Source: Streptomyces qaidamensis
Lineage (GTDB): Bacteria > Actinomycetota > Actinomycetes > Streptomycetales > Streptomycetaceae
Assembly (NCBI RefSeq): GCF_001611795.1
Contig: NZ_CP015098.1
Coordinates: forward strand, 2,604,001-2,668,000
Reading direction: 5' to 3'
DNA length: 64,000 bases
A model generated the notes under the pieces. The model did not search any database. It was given only the letters and a program-made list of their open reading frames with translations, and had not been told where the DNA came from. Each line of letters starts with the position of its first letter. The stretch's first letter is position 1. Of the stretch, positions 46,984 through 55,837 are shown one piece after another. The translations under genes and the position numbers were made by a program.

Positions 46984-48257
46984 AAGTCGAAGACGTGCTC
47001 GCCGAGGGTCTCGGCGACGAGGTCGCTGCGTTCCATGAGGGTCAGGGCCTCGCCCAGGTTCTGGGGCAGCGGCTCGATGCCCATGGCGCGGCGCTCCGCG
47101 TCGGAGAGGGCCCAGACGTCGTCCTCGGCGCCCGGCGGGAGTTCGTAGCCCTCCTCGATGCCCTTGAGGCCGGCGGCCAGCAGCAGCGCGTACGCCAGGT
47201 ACGGGTTCGCGCCGGAGTCGAGGGAGCGGACCTCCACCCGCGCCGAGCCCGTCTTGCCGGGCTTGTACATCGGGACGCGGACGAGCGCCGAGCGGTTGTT
47301 GTGGCCCCAGCAGATGTACGAGGGGGCCTCGCCGCCCGCGCCGGCCGTACGCTCCGCGCCGCCCCAGATGCGCTTGTAGGAGTTCACCCACTGGTTGGTG
47401 ACCGCGGAGATCTCCGCCGCGTGCCGCAGCAGGCCCGCGATGAAGGAGCGGCCGACCTTGGAGAGCTGGTACTCCGAGCCCGACTCGTAGAAGGCGTTGC
47501 GGTCGCCCTCGAAGAGGGAGAGGTGGGTGTGCATGCCGGAGCCCGGGTGCTCCGAGAACGGCTTGGGCATGAACGTCGCGTGCACGCCCTGCTCCAGGGC
47601 CACCTGCTTCATGACGAGGCGGAACGTCATGACGTTGTCGGCCGTGGACAGCGCGTCGGCGTAGCGGAGGTCGATCTCCTGCTGGCCGGGGGCGCCCTCG
47701 TGGTGGGAGAACTCAACCGAGATGCCCATCGACTCCAGCATGGTGATCGCCTGGCGGCGGAAGTCCATGCCGACGTTGGTGGGGGTGTGGTCGAAGTAGC
47801 CGGAGTTGTCGGCAGGGGTGGGGCGGGAGCCGTCCAGCGGGCGGTCCTTCAGCAGGAAGAACTCGATCTCCGGGTGGGTGTAGAAGGTGAAGCCCAGGTC
47901 GGAGGTGCGGGCCAGGGCGCGCTTGAGCACGTAGCGCGGGTCGGCGAAGGACGGGGAGCCGTCCGGCATGAGGATGTCGCAGAACATGCGGGCCGTGCCC
48001 GGTGCCTCCGCACGCCAGGGCAGGATCTGGAAGGTCGACGGGTCCGGCTTGGCGATCATGTCGGACTCGTAGACCCGGGCGAAGCCCTCGATCGCGGAGC
48101 CGTCGAAGCCGATGCCCTCGTCGAAGGCCTGCTCCAGTTCCGCCGGGGCCACGGCGACGGACTTGAGGAAGCCCAGCACGTCCGTGAACCACAGGCGTAC
48201 GAACCGGATGTCGCGCTCCTCCAACGTCCGGAGCACGAACTCCTGCTGCTTGTCCAT
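46896..48257 (-). CDS. glnA2: Glutamine-synthetase-like enzyme GlnA2 (gamma-glutamylpolyamine synthetase type)
   Basis: A 453-residue member of the type I glutamine synthetase family. Metal/nucleotide residues are present in YTHPEIEFFLLKD, HHEGAPGQQEIDLRYADALS, GMHTHLSLF and ARVEVRSLDSGANPYLAYA. In S. coelicolor the orthologue is reported to ligate glutamate to polyamines in polyamine use and detoxification, not to make glutamine for growth. ATG 48257 (MDKQQEFVLRTL) gives the S. coelicolor length, with AAGGATGGGG upstream. Its last codons lie in a duplicated block marking a mobile-element insertion, yet the protein end is intact. The GYELPP segment aligns roughly with the adenylylation site region of GlnA, but modification by GlnE cannot be judged. 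Confidence 0.93.
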   Translation of the reverse strand: MDKQQEFVLRTLEERDIRFVRLWFTDVLGFLKSVAVAPAELEQAFDEGIGFDGSAIEGFARVYESDMIAKPDPSTFQILPWRAEAPGTARMFCDILMPDGSPSFADPRYVLKRALARTSDLGFTFYTHPEIEFFLLKDRPLDGSRPTPADNSGYFDHTPTNVGMDFRRQAITMLESMGISVEFSHHEGAPGQQEIDLRYADALSTADNVMTFRLVMKQVALEQGVHATFMPKPFSEHPGSGMHTHLSLFEGDRNAFYESGSEYQLSKVGRSFIAGLLRHAAEISAVTNQWVNSYKRIWGGAERTAGAGGEAPSYICWGHNNRSALVRVPMYKPGKTGSARVEVRSLDSGANPYLAYALLLAAGLKGIEEGYELPPGAEDDVWALSDAERRAMGIEPLPQNLGEALTLMERSDLVAETLGEHVFDFFLRNKRQEWEEYRSEVTAFELRKNLPAL

Positions 48258-48494
48258 CTTCCGCTTCCCCATCCTTGCTGGTCAGGCCGCCTTCTCTTCC
48301 GTACCACGGGAGGCGGTCGGGCACCTGAGCATCCCACCACACCTCCGTTTCGTACGCGTTGCGGACCATGATCGCCCGGCCGGCCCGGGGTCGAACGCCT
48401 CACGTACGGCAGGTGAACTGCTCTTCCGCCCATAGTGCCTGCTCGCACCGGCATCCGTAACGGCCGGTCCCTCGCGCTGCACCCCACTCTTAAT

Positions 48495-48511
48495 TTGCAT
48501 CTCATATACAA
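48495..48511. promoter_or_regulatory. Candidate NsrR operator in the hmpA promoter
   Basis: An unusually AT-rich patch with dyad TTGCATCT-C-ATATACAA (6 of 8 pairs), 43 bases upstream of the flavohaemoprotein start. A TTTAAATA stretch follows. A local [Fe-S] Rrf2 sensor gene makes NO-controlled repression the likely logic. Confidence 0.55.
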
Positions 48512-48553
48512 CTTTAAATAGCGTGCGTACAGTCGAGCCCTGAGGAGCCCCAG

Positions 48554-49741
48554 ATGCTGTCCGAGCAGTCCGCCGCCACCGTCCGCGCCACACTCCCCGC
48601 CGTCGGCGCGGCCCTCGGCACGATCACCGAGCGCTTCTACGCCGGGCTGTTCACGGCCCACCCGGAGCTGCTGCGGGACCTGTTCAACCGGGGCAACCAG
48701 GCCGCCGGAACCCAGCGCCAGGCGCTGGCCGGTTCCGTCGCCGCCTTCGCGACGCACCTGCTGGACCGCCCGGAGCAGCGGCCCGACGCCATGCTGCAGC
48801 GCATCGCCCACAAGCACGCCTCGCTCGGCGTCACGCCGGAGCAGTACGGCATCGTCCACGAGCACCTGTTCGCCGCCATCGCCGAGGTGCTGGGCGACGC
48901 GGTCACGCCCGAGGTCGCCGCCGCCTGGGACGAGGTCTACTGGCTGATGGCGAACGCGCTGACCGCCGTGGAGCAGCGGCTGCGCGAGGAGCGCGGCGGG
49001 CACACCTGGCGGACCTGGGAGGTCGTCGAGCGCGTCGCCGAGACCGCGGACGTCGCCACGTTCCGGCTGCGGCCGGCCGACGGCGGCCCGGTGCGGGACT
49101 TCCTCGCGGGCCAGTACGTCTCCGTCCGCGTCACCCTCACGGACGGCGCCCGGCAGATACGGCAGTACAGCCTGTCCGGGGCGCCCGGCCCGGACCTGCG
49201 GCAGATCAGCGTGAAGCGCGTGCACACGTCCGGCGCCCCCGGCGGCGAGGTATCGAACCACCTCCACGCGCGCGTGGAGGTGGGCGACGTCCTGGAGCTG
49301 TCCGAGCCGTACGGCGACCTGGTCCTGGACTCCGGCTCCGACACGCCGCTCCTGCTGGCCTCGGCCGGCATCGGCGTGACCCCGATGACCGCGATGCTGG
49401 CGCACCTCGCCGGCTCCGGGCACCGCGCCCCGGTCACCGTCGTGCACGCAGACCGCTCCCCCGCGGCCCACGCCCTGCGCGCCGACCACGAGGCCTGGGC
49501 GGCCAAGCTCCCCGACGCGGCCGTCCACCTCTGGTACGAACAGGACGCCCCCGCAGGCACCCGCACCGGCCTGGCCGACCTCACCGGCGTCGCACTCGTC
49601 CCGGGCACGCGCGCGTACCTGTGCGGCCCGCTCCCGTTCATGCGCTCGGTGCGGACCCAGCTGATCGCGAAGGGCGTGGCCCCCGCCGACATCCACTACG
49701 AGGTGTTCGGCCCGGACCTGTGGCTGGCGGGGCAGGTCTAG
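48554..49741 (+). CDS. hmpA: Flavohaemoprotein (nitric oxide dioxygenase)
   Basis: A 395-residue enzyme converting NO and O2 to nitrate with NAD(P)H. Globin domain at residues about 1-135 (MLSEQSAATVRATLPAVGAA; haem-ligand region QRIAHKHASLGVTPEQY with the proximal His). FAD domain about 145-255 (GQYVSVRVTL, RQYSLSGAP). NAD-binding domain with LLASAGIGVTPMTAMLAHL and the C-terminal YEVFGPDLW. GAGGAGCC precedes ATG 48554. Its stop codon overlaps that of the convergent nsrR-type gene within CTAG, so the two are tail to tail with no gap. Induction by NO is expected. Confidence 0.95.
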   Translation: MLSEQSAATVRATLPAVGAALGTITERFYAGLFTAHPELLRDLFNRGNQAAGTQRQALAGSVAAFATHLLDRPEQRPDAMLQRIAHKHASLGVTPEQYGIVHEHLFAAIAEVLGDAVTPEVAAAWDEVYWLMANALTAVEQRLREERGGHTWRTWEVVERVAETADVATFRLRPADGGPVRDFLAGQYVSVRVTLTDGARQIRQYSLSGAPGPDLRQISVKRVHTSGAPGGEVSNHLHARVEVGDVLELSEPYGDLVLDSGSDTPLLLASAGIGVTPMTAMLAHLAGSGHRAPVTVVHADRSPAAHALRADHEAWAAKLPDAAVHLWYEQDAPAGTRTGLADLTGVALVPGTRAYLCGPLPFMRSVRTQLIAKGVAPADIHYEVFGPDLWLAGQV

Positions 49742-50187
49742 ACGTCACGGGGGCCGGGGCCCCGCGAGATCCCCAGCAGCAGCGCGCCCGTCGGCTCCGC
49801 CACGATGTCCTCCACCGTGACCGGGTCCAGTGAGGTGAAGAACGCCTCCTGGGCCCGGCGCAGGGCGCCGCGCAGACGGCAGGCGGACCTGAGGGGGCAA
49901 GGGGTGGGCCCCTCGCAGTCGACGACGTCGCCGCCGCCCTCGAAGGCGCGGACCACGGCACCGACGGAGGCCGTACGGCCCTGCTCGGTGAGGGTGAGCC
50001 CGCCGCCTCGGCCGCGGCGGGCCCGCAGCAGGCCCATGTGCTGGAGCTCGGCGACGACCTTCGCCAGGTGGGTGTACGGCACGTCCATGCCGTCCGCGAC
50101 GTCCCGGGTCGTCGGACTCGACCCGCCCGCGACGGCGAGCCGCATCAGGACCCGCAGGGCGAGGTCGGTGGAGCGCAGCAGCCGCAT
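49738..50187 (-). CDS. nsrR: Rrf2-family [Fe-S] nitric oxide sensor (NsrR)
   Basis: A 149-residue repressor. An N-terminal winged helix (MRLLRSTDLALRVLMRLAVA; PYTHLAKVVAELQHMGLLRA; RGRGGGLTLTEQG) is followed by the cluster-binding loop CEGPTPCPLRSAC, with three cysteines in Cx5Cx5C spacing as in NsrR. ATG 50187 was chosen at the start of the conserved domain. NsrR loses its [4Fe-4S] cluster on NO exposure and releases hmp promoters. Being tail to tail with hmpA supports the assignment. The upstream region is shared with the divergent DUF3105 gene. Confidence 0.92.
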   Translation of the reverse strand: MRLLRSTDLALRVLMRLAVAGGSSPTTRDVADGMDVPYTHLAKVVAELQHMGLLRARRGRGGGLTLTEQGRTASVGAVVRAFEGGGDVVDCEGPTPCPLRSACRLRGALRRAQEAFFTSLDPVTVEDIVAEPTGALLLGISRGPGPRDV

Positions 50188-50382
50188 GCGGGCAGCGTAA
50201 GTAATGGGAATCCCCGGTTCAAATTTTCCGGCGGGAAGGCGGCGCCGGGAGCGGCGAAGCTTTCGTCCCGCTGTCGGTGCCGTATCGATTCGGCCCATTC
50301 CCGCGGCCGCTCTACGAGGCGCCCCGTCTCCCCCATTACGATCAGGCCACCCGACCGTCACTTTTCCCACGAAGGACACTCC

Positions 50383-51051
50383 ATGGGCTCCGCCAAGAAG
50401 GCCAGCACGTCACGCAAGGCTCGAATAGAGGAGATGCGGCGCGCCGAGCAGGCCCGTGAGCGCCGCAACCGGATCCTCACCATCGCGGCCAGCCTCGTGA
50501 TCGTGACCGGACTCGTCGTCGGCGGCGTCGTGCTCGTGCGGTCCCAGGACGACGGGGCCAGTGACACCGCGGCGGCGAGCGACTCCTCCGGCAAGGGCAA
50601 GTTCGTGACGGGCAAGGACGGCGTGAAGACCTGGGAGGGGAAGCTGGCCCGCAACCACGTCACCAAGGCCGTGAAGTACGCCTCCGAACCGCCGGTCGGC
50701 GGCGACCACAACCCGGTCTGGATGAACTGCAACGGCGACGTCTACACCGAGCCGGTGAAGAACACCAACGCCGTGCACTCGCTGGAGCACGGCGCGGTGT
50801 GGGTGACGTACAACGCCGCCGCGAAGAAGTCCGACGTCGACGCGCTCGCGGCGAAGGTGAAGAAGACGCCGTACACGCTGATGAGCCCGATGGACGACCA
50901 GAAGGACCCGATCATGCTCTCGGCGTGGGGGCACCAGCGCACCGTGACGGGCGCGAGCGACCCGAACGTGGACAAGTTCTTCGAGAAGTTCGTCCAGGGC
51001 GAGCAGACCCCCGAGCCGGGTGCCGCCTGCACGAACGGGCTGTCCAAGTGA
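50383..51051 (+). CDS. DUF3105 membrane-anchored protein
   Basis: A 222-residue protein with a positively charged N-terminus, one transmembrane segment (about 32-52) and an extracellular DUF3105 domain: YASEPPVGGDHNPVWMNCNG and VHSLEHGAVWVTY are the conserved parts, rich in H, C and W. The histidines and cysteine suggest metal (copper?) binding, but no function is established. AAGGACACTCC precedes ATG 50383. Its TGA overlaps the GTG of the DUF305 gene (GTGA), so the two are translationally coupled, a pairing seen widely in Actinobacteria. Confidence 0.88.
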   Translation: MGSAKKASTSRKARIEEMRRAEQARERRNRILTIAASLVIVTGLVVGGVVLVRSQDDGASDTAAASDSSGKGKFVTGKDGVKTWEGKLARNHVTKAVKYASEPPVGGDHNPVWMNCNGDVYTEPVKNTNAVHSLEHGAVWVTYNAAAKKSDVDALAAKVKKTPYTLMSPMDDQKDPIMLSAWGHQRTVTGASDPNVDKFFEKFVQGEQTPEPGAACTNGLSK

Positions 51052-51668
51052 GGCATGCCGGCCTGATCGCCGGGGCCGCGGTGACGGCGCTCGTCGCGAC
51101 CGGTGCGATCACCTACGCCGTCGCGGGGGACGACGGCAGCGGCAGGACGCCCTCCGCCGACTCCGCGGACGCCGGGTTCGCGCGGGACATGGCGGTGCAC
51201 CACCAGCAGGCGGTGGAGATGTCGTACATCGTGCGCGACCGCACCAAGGACGAGGAGGTCCGGCGCCTGGCGTACGACATCGCGCAGACGCAGGCCAACC
51301 AGCGCGGCATGATGCTCGGCTGGCTCGACCTGTGGGGTCTGCCCAAGGTGTCCTCCGAGCCGCCCATGACCTGGATGGACATGGGCGGCATGGCCTCGGC
51401 CAAGGACGGCGCGCTGATGCCCGGCATGGCGACCAACTCCGAGATGAAGAAGCTCGGAGAGCTCAGCGGGAAGCAGGCGGAGGTCTTCTACCTCCAGCTG
51501 ATGACGGACCATCACCAGGGCGGCGTCCACATGGCCGAGGGCTGCGTGGACCGGTGTGTGGTCGGTGTCGAGAAGCGGCTCGCGCAGGGCATGGTGGACG
51601 CGCAGCAGTCGGAGATCCGGCTGATGGCGGACATGCTCAAGGAGCGCGGCGCCGCACCGCGATCCTAG
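51048..51668 (+). CDS. DUF305 secreted protein
   Basis: A 206-residue exported protein. The signal sequence is RHAGLIAGAAVTALVATGAI. The DUF305 helical domain has paired histidine motifs at each end (FARDMAVHHQQAVEMSYIV and LMTDHHQGGVHMAEGCVDRC) and methionine-rich stretches (WMDMGGMASAKDGALMPGMA). The ferritin-like helices and His/Met pattern are often associated with copper handling; this is inferred. GTG 51048 overlaps the upstream stop. A long inverted repeat begins at its stop codon. Confidence 0.88.
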   Translation: MRHAGLIAGAAVTALVATGAITYAVAGDDGSGRTPSADSADAGFARDMAVHHQQAVEMSYIVRDRTKDEEVRRLAYDIAQTQANQRGMMLGWLDLWGLPKVSSEPPMTWMDMGGMASAKDGALMPGMATNSEMKKLGELSGKQAEVFYLQLMTDHHQGGVHMAEGCVDRCVVGVEKRLAQGMVDAQQSEIRLMADMLKERGAAPRS

Positions 51669-51748
51669 GTTTGTCGTTTGGGTCACGCCCCAGACGCGGG
51701 GCTGCACAGCACCGTCGATTTCGTGCGGCCCGATCCAAACGACAGACC
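51668..51748 (+). terminator. Long-range inverted repeat after the DUF305 gene
   Basis: A 14-bp stem with one G-U pair (51668-51681 with 51735-51748) encloses 53 bases that contain a smaller GCCCC/GGGGC hairpin (51687-51702). It may be an RNA 3' end structure; the arrangement is larger than an ordinary terminator. Confidence 0.5.
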
Positions 51749-51851
51749 CTGGCGGCAGTGGTCGCGTAAGCCTCGAATCGCCCCGCCTGGCGGTCGTTTG
51801 AGCTCTTCTTGGTCTGCTTAGAGCGCTTCTTGGGCTGCGCAATTCCCTTGC

Positions 51852-51864
51852 ATGAACGGTTCAT
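51852..51864. promoter_or_regulatory. 13-bp palindrome upstream of the S53 protease gene
   Basis: ATGAAC-G-GTTCAT is a perfect palindrome 57 bases before the protease start. A 13-base near-direct repeat (CTTCTTGGTCTGC / CTTCTTGGGCTGC) lies just upstream at about 51806-51840. It is a possible operator. Confidence 0.4.
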
Positions 51865-51920
51865 CGCGAGAGTGGCGACCGTCGGGTGATCCACTCGCGA
51901 CGAACCGCACAGGGGGTTCC

Positions 51921-53864
51921 ATGAGATCCAACCGCGCCTCGGTGCGCGCCGGGGTGAGCATGGCAGCGACACTGCCGATGCTCGCCGGTGCGCTGGCGCT
52001 CGGCATACCCGCGGCGCACGCCGCCGACCACCCGCTCCGTGACCTGCTGTCGGGGACCCGCCCCTCGTGGGCCACGGCCCGCGCGGACAGGGGCGCCACC
52101 TCCGACGGTGCCCAGGTCTCGGCCCGGGTCTACCTCGCCGGCAAGGACGCAGCCGGCCTCGCCGCCTATGCGAAGGCCGTCTCCGACCCGGACTCGGCCT
52201 CGTACGGCGAGTACCTGACGGCCAAGCAGGCACAGGCCCGCTTCGGTGCGACCAAGGCCCAGGTGGCGGCCGTGAAGTCCTGGCTGACGGCGTCGGGCCT
52301 GAAGGTCACCGGTGTCACGCGGCACTACGTCTCCGTCGGCGGTGACGTGGCCGCCGCCGAGAAGGCGTTCGGCACCCAGCTGCACAACTTCGCCAAGGGC
52401 TCGAAGACGTACCGCGCCCCGGCGAGCACCGCCTCCGTGCCGCAGAGCCTGGCCGCCGCCGTCCTGACCGTGACCGGCCTGGACAACGCGCCGCACATGG
52501 CCACGCACGACGATCAACTGCCCCCGCCGGACACCGTGTTCCGCAACGCCGGGCCGTTCTCCTCGTACTACGGCTCGAACACCGCGAGCACGCTCCCGGA
52601 CGCGTACGGCAAGAAGATCCCGTACGCCGTCAAGGGCTACACGGGCAAGCAGCTGCGGGCCGCCTACGGCGCGGGCACGCGCACCGGCAAGGGTGTCCGG
52701 GTCGCCATCACGGACGCGTACGCCTCGCCGACGATCGCCTACGACGCCGGCACCTATGCCAAGCGCAACGGTGACGCCGCGTGGAAGACGGGCCGGCTGC
52801 ACCAGGTGCTGCCGAAGAAGTACACCGACACCGAGGACTGTTCGGCCTCCGGCTGGTACGGCGAGGAGACCCTGGACGTCGAGGCGGTGCACGCGGTCGC
52901 CCCGGCCGCGGACGTCACGTACGTCGGCGCCGCCTCCTGCGGGGACGGCGATCTGCTCGACGCGCTCGGCAAGGTCGTCGACAGCCACCTGGCCGACATC
53001 GTCTCCAACTCCTGGGGCGAGGTGGAGGCCGCGCAGACTCCCGACCTCGCGGCCGCCTACGACCAGGTGTTCCAGCTGGGCGCGGTCGAGGGCATCGGCT
53101 TCTACTTCTCCTCCGGCGACGACGGCGACGAGGTCGCGAGCTCCGGGACGAAGCAGGTCGACTCCCCGGCCAACTCGGCGTGGGTCACCGCCGTCGGCGG
53201 CACCTCGCTGGCCGTCGGCAAGGACAACGCGTACCTGTGGGAGACCGGCTGGGGCACCGACAAGGCGAACCTGTCGGCCGACGGCAAGAGCTGGACGGAC
53301 TTCCCCGGCGCCTTCACCTCCGGCGCGGGCGGCGGCACCAGCAAGACCGTCGCCGAGCCCTCCTACCAGCAGGGTGTGGTGCCGGACGCGCTGGCCAAGG
53401 CCAACAGCGCGGACGGCAACCGGGTCGTGCCGGACATCGCGGCGATCGCCGACCCGAACACCGGCTTCCTGGTCGGGCAGACGCAGACGCTCCCCGACGG
53501 CAAGAAGCAGGCGTACAGCGAGTACCGCATCGGCGGCACCTCGCTCGCGGCCCCGACGATCGCGGCCATCCAGGCCCTGGCGCAGGAGGCCCGCGGCGGC
53601 AGGGCGATCGGTTTCGCCAACCCGGCGATCTACGCCAAGGCCGGCTCGAAGGCCTACCACGACGTCACCGACAACCCGACGGGCTCCGGCCTGGCCGTGG
53701 CCCGGGTCGACTTCGTGAACGGCTACGACGCCACCGGCGGTCTGGCCACGTCCGTGCGCAGTCTCGGCAAGGACAGCTCGCTCGCGGCGGTGAAGGGCTA
53801 CGACGACGTCACCGGCGTGGGCTCACCCGCGAAGGGCTACGTCGAGTCGTACCGGCGCGGCTGA
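51921..53864 (+). CDS. Secreted sedolisin (S53) family serine-carboxyl protease
   Basis: A 647-residue pre-pro-protease. A signal peptide ends near AHA. A pro-kumamolisin activation domain (about 55-210: VYLAGKDAAGLAAYAKAVSD, ASYGEYLTAKQ) precedes the catalytic domain. That domain has E315 and D319 (EETLDVEAVH), the oxyanion-hole region ADIVSNSWGE, and the nucleophile S541 in GGTSLAAPTIAA. A C-terminal calcium-site-like segment (DVTGVGSP) closes it. Enzymes of this family work at acidic to neutral pH outside the cell. AGGGGG precedes ATG 51921. It is monocistronic. Confidence 0.92.
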   Translation: MRSNRASVRAGVSMAATLPMLAGALALGIPAAHAADHPLRDLLSGTRPSWATARADRGATSDGAQVSARVYLAGKDAAGLAAYAKAVSDPDSASYGEYLTAKQAQARFGATKAQVAAVKSWLTASGLKVTGVTRHYVSVGGDVAAAEKAFGTQLHNFAKGSKTYRAPASTASVPQSLAAAVLTVTGLDNAPHMATHDDQLPPPDTVFRNAGPFSSYYGSNTASTLPDAYGKKIPYAVKGYTGKQLRAAYGAGTRTGKGVRVAITDAYASPTIAYDAGTYAKRNGDAAWKTGRLHQVLPKKYTDTEDCSASGWYGEETLDVEAVHAVAPAADVTYVGAASCGDGDLLDALGKVVDSHLADIVSNSWGEVEAAQTPDLAAAYDQVFQLGAVEGIGFYFSSGDDGDEVASSGTKQVDSPANSAWVTAVGGTSLAVGKDNAYLWETGWGTDKANLSADGKSWTDFPGAFTSGAGGGTSKTVAEPSYQQGVVPDALAKANSADGNRVVPDIAAIADPNTGFLVGQTQTLPDGKKQAYSEYRIGGTSLAAPTIAAIQALAQEARGGRAIGFANPAIYAKAGSKAYHDVTDNPTGSGLAVARVDFVNGYDATGGLATSVRSLGKDSSLAAVKGYDDVTGVGSPAKGYVESYRRG

Positions 53865-53943
53865 CCTCCGCAAGGGGACATGGGGTGGTGTGGGGTGACT
53901 CACACCACCCCATTGTGTCGCACTGACGATTACACTGGGCGGC

Positions 53944-55698
53944 GTGCCTCAACTACGTCTCGCCCTGAACCAGATCGACGCCGGCGTCGGCGACCTCGCC
54001 GGGAACACCGAGTCGATCGTCCGCTGGACCCGGCACTCCGCCGAACAGGGAGCGCATCTCGTGGCGTTCCCCGAGATGGTGCTGACCGGGTATCCCGTCG
54101 AGGACCTGGCGCTCAGGTCGTCCTTCGTGGAGGCCTCCCGCGCGGCGCTGCGCACTCTCGCCACGCGTCTGGCCGAGGAGGGCTTCGGAGAGCTGCCGGT
54201 GATCGTCGGCTACCTCGACCGCAGTGCGACCGCCCAGCCGAAGTACGGCCAGCCGGCCGGCGCGCCGCAGAACGCGGGTGCGGTGCTGCACCGCGGTGAG
54301 GTGGTCCTGAACTTCGCCAAGCACCACCTGCCGAACTACGGCGTGTTCGACGAGTTCCGCTACTTCGTGCCCGGCGACAGCATGCCGGTGCTGCGGGTGC
54401 ACGGCGTGGATGTCGCCCTGGCCATCTGCGAGGACCTCTGGCAGGACGGCGGCCGCGTCCCCGCCGCCCGTTCGGCGCAGGCGGGCCTGCTGGTCTCGAT
54501 CAACGCCTCCCCCTATGAGCGCAACAAGGACGACACGCGCCTGGAGCTGGTCCGCAAGCGTGCCCAGGAGGCCGGCTGCACCACGGCGTACCTGGCGATG
54601 ATCGGCGGCCAGGACGAGCTGGTGTTCGACGGCGACTCGATCGTGGTCGACCGGGACGGCGAGGTCGTGGCGCGGGCGCCGCAGTTCTCCGAGGGCTGTG
54701 TGGTGCTCGACCTGAACCTTCCGGCGGCGTCGGCGGACGCGCCCACCGGCGTGGTCGACGACGGTCTGCGCATCGACCGCGTGGTGCTCTCCGAGGAGCC
54801 GCTGCCCGCGTACGAGCCCGAGCTCACGGGCGGCTACGCGGACCGTCTGGAGGACGACGAGGAGGTCTACTCCGCGCTGGTCGTCGGCCTGCGGGCGTAC
54901 GTCGCGAAGAACGGTTTCACGTCGGTCCTGATCGGCCTGTCGGGCGGCATCGACTCGGCGCTGGTCGCGGCGATCGCGTGCGACGCGGTGGGCGCGCAGA
55001 ACGTGTACGGCGTGTCGATGCCGTCGAAGTACTCCTCGGACCACTCCAAGGACGACGCGGCCGAACTGGCCCGTCGCACGGGACTGAACTACCGCACGGT
55101 GGCGATCGAGCCGATGTTCGACGCCTACATGGGCTCGCTGGGGCTCACGGGCCTGGCGGAGGAGAACCTCCAGTCGCGCCTGCGCGGCACGCTGCTGATG
55201 GCGATCTCCAACCAGGAGGGCCACATCGTCCTGGCGCCCGGCAACAAGTCGGAGCTGGCGGTCGGCTACTCGACGCTCTACGGCGACTCGGTCGGGGCGT
55301 ACGGCCCCATCAAGGACGTCTACAAGACGTCGGTCTTCCGCCTCGCCGAGTGGCGCAACCGGGCCGCCCGGGAACGCGGCCAGACCCCGCCGATCCCCGA
55401 GAACTCCATCAGCAAGCCCCCGAGCGCGGAACTGCGCCCGGGTCAGGTGGACACGGACTCGCTGCCCGACTACCCGGTGCTGGACGCGATTCTGGAGCTG
55501 TACGTCGACCGGGACCGGGGAGCCGACGAGATCGTGGCGGCCGGGTTCGACGCGGGGCTGGTCGCGAAGACGCTGCGCATGGTGGACACGGCCGAGTACA
55601 AGCGGCGCCAGTACCCGCCGGGCACGAAGATCTCTCCGAAGGGCTTCGGGAAGGACCGGCGGCTGCCGATCACGAACGGATGGCGGGAGTCGCTCTGA
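53944..55698 (+). CDS. nadE: Glutamine-dependent NAD+ synthetase
   Basis: A 584-residue two-domain enzyme that amidates nicotinic acid adenine dinucleotide to NAD+. N-terminal nitrilase-type glutaminase: triad E44 (AFPEMVLTGYP), K126 (NFAKHHLPNYGVFDE), C162 (ICEDLWQ). C-terminal synthetase: PP-loop LSGGIDSALVAA (S333-S338) and KSELAVGYSTLYGD, ending PKGFGKDRRLPI. GTG 53944 starts directly at the conserved VPQLRLALNQID. It is a single-gene unit, followed by a 17-bp tandem array. Confidence 0.96.
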   Translation: MPQLRLALNQIDAGVGDLAGNTESIVRWTRHSAEQGAHLVAFPEMVLTGYPVEDLALRSSFVEASRAALRTLATRLAEEGFGELPVIVGYLDRSATAQPKYGQPAGAPQNAGAVLHRGEVVLNFAKHHLPNYGVFDEFRYFVPGDSMPVLRVHGVDVALAICEDLWQDGGRVPAARSAQAGLLVSINASPYERNKDDTRLELVRKRAQEAGCTTAYLAMIGGQDELVFDGDSIVVDRDGEVVARAPQFSEGCVVLDLNLPAASADAPTGVVDDGLRIDRVVLSEEPLPAYEPELTGGYADRLEDDEEVYSALVVGLRAYVAKNGFTSVLIGLSGGIDSALVAAIACDAVGAQNVYGVSMPSKYSSDHSKDDAAELARRTGLNYRTVAIEPMFDAYMGSLGLTGLAEENLQSRLRGTLLMAISNQEGHIVLAPGNKSELAVGYSTLYGDSVGAYGPIKDVYKTSVFRLAEWRNRAARERGQTPPIPENSISKPPSAELRPGQVDTDSLPDYPVLDAILELYVDRDRGADEIVAAGFDAGLVAKTLRMVDTAEYKRRQYPPGTKISPKGFGKDRRLPITNGWRESL

Positions 55699-55708
55699 CA
55701 GGCGGGAT

Positions 55709-55793
55709 CGGCTGACGGGCGGGGCCGGCTGACGGGCGGGGCCGGCTGACGGACAGGGCCGGCTGACGGACAGGGCCGGCTGACGGACAGGGC
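55709..55793. repeat. Five 17-bp tandem repeats downstream of nadE
   Basis: Units begin CGGCTGACGG at 55709, 55726, 55743, 55760 and 55777. The first two read GCGGGGC at their 3' end and the last three ACAGGGC, so the array grew by local duplication. It starts 11 bases after the nadE stop and ends 11 bases before the ArsR operator. A likely variable-number locus. Confidence 0.9.
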
Positions 55794-55803
55794 CGGGAGG
55801 CTT

Positions 55804-55829
55804 GATAGGCAAGTGTTCACTTGCCTATC
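55804..55829. promoter_or_regulatory. Perfect palindromic operator of the ArsR-type gene
   Basis: GATAGGCAAGTG-TT-CACTTGCCTATC, 12-bp arms with a 2-base centre, ends 8 bases before the GTG start. A TATCCT hexamer at its right edge could be a -10 element of a leaderless transcript, so binding would block transcription directly. Confidence 0.8.
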
Positions 55830-55837
55830 CTGGGGTC

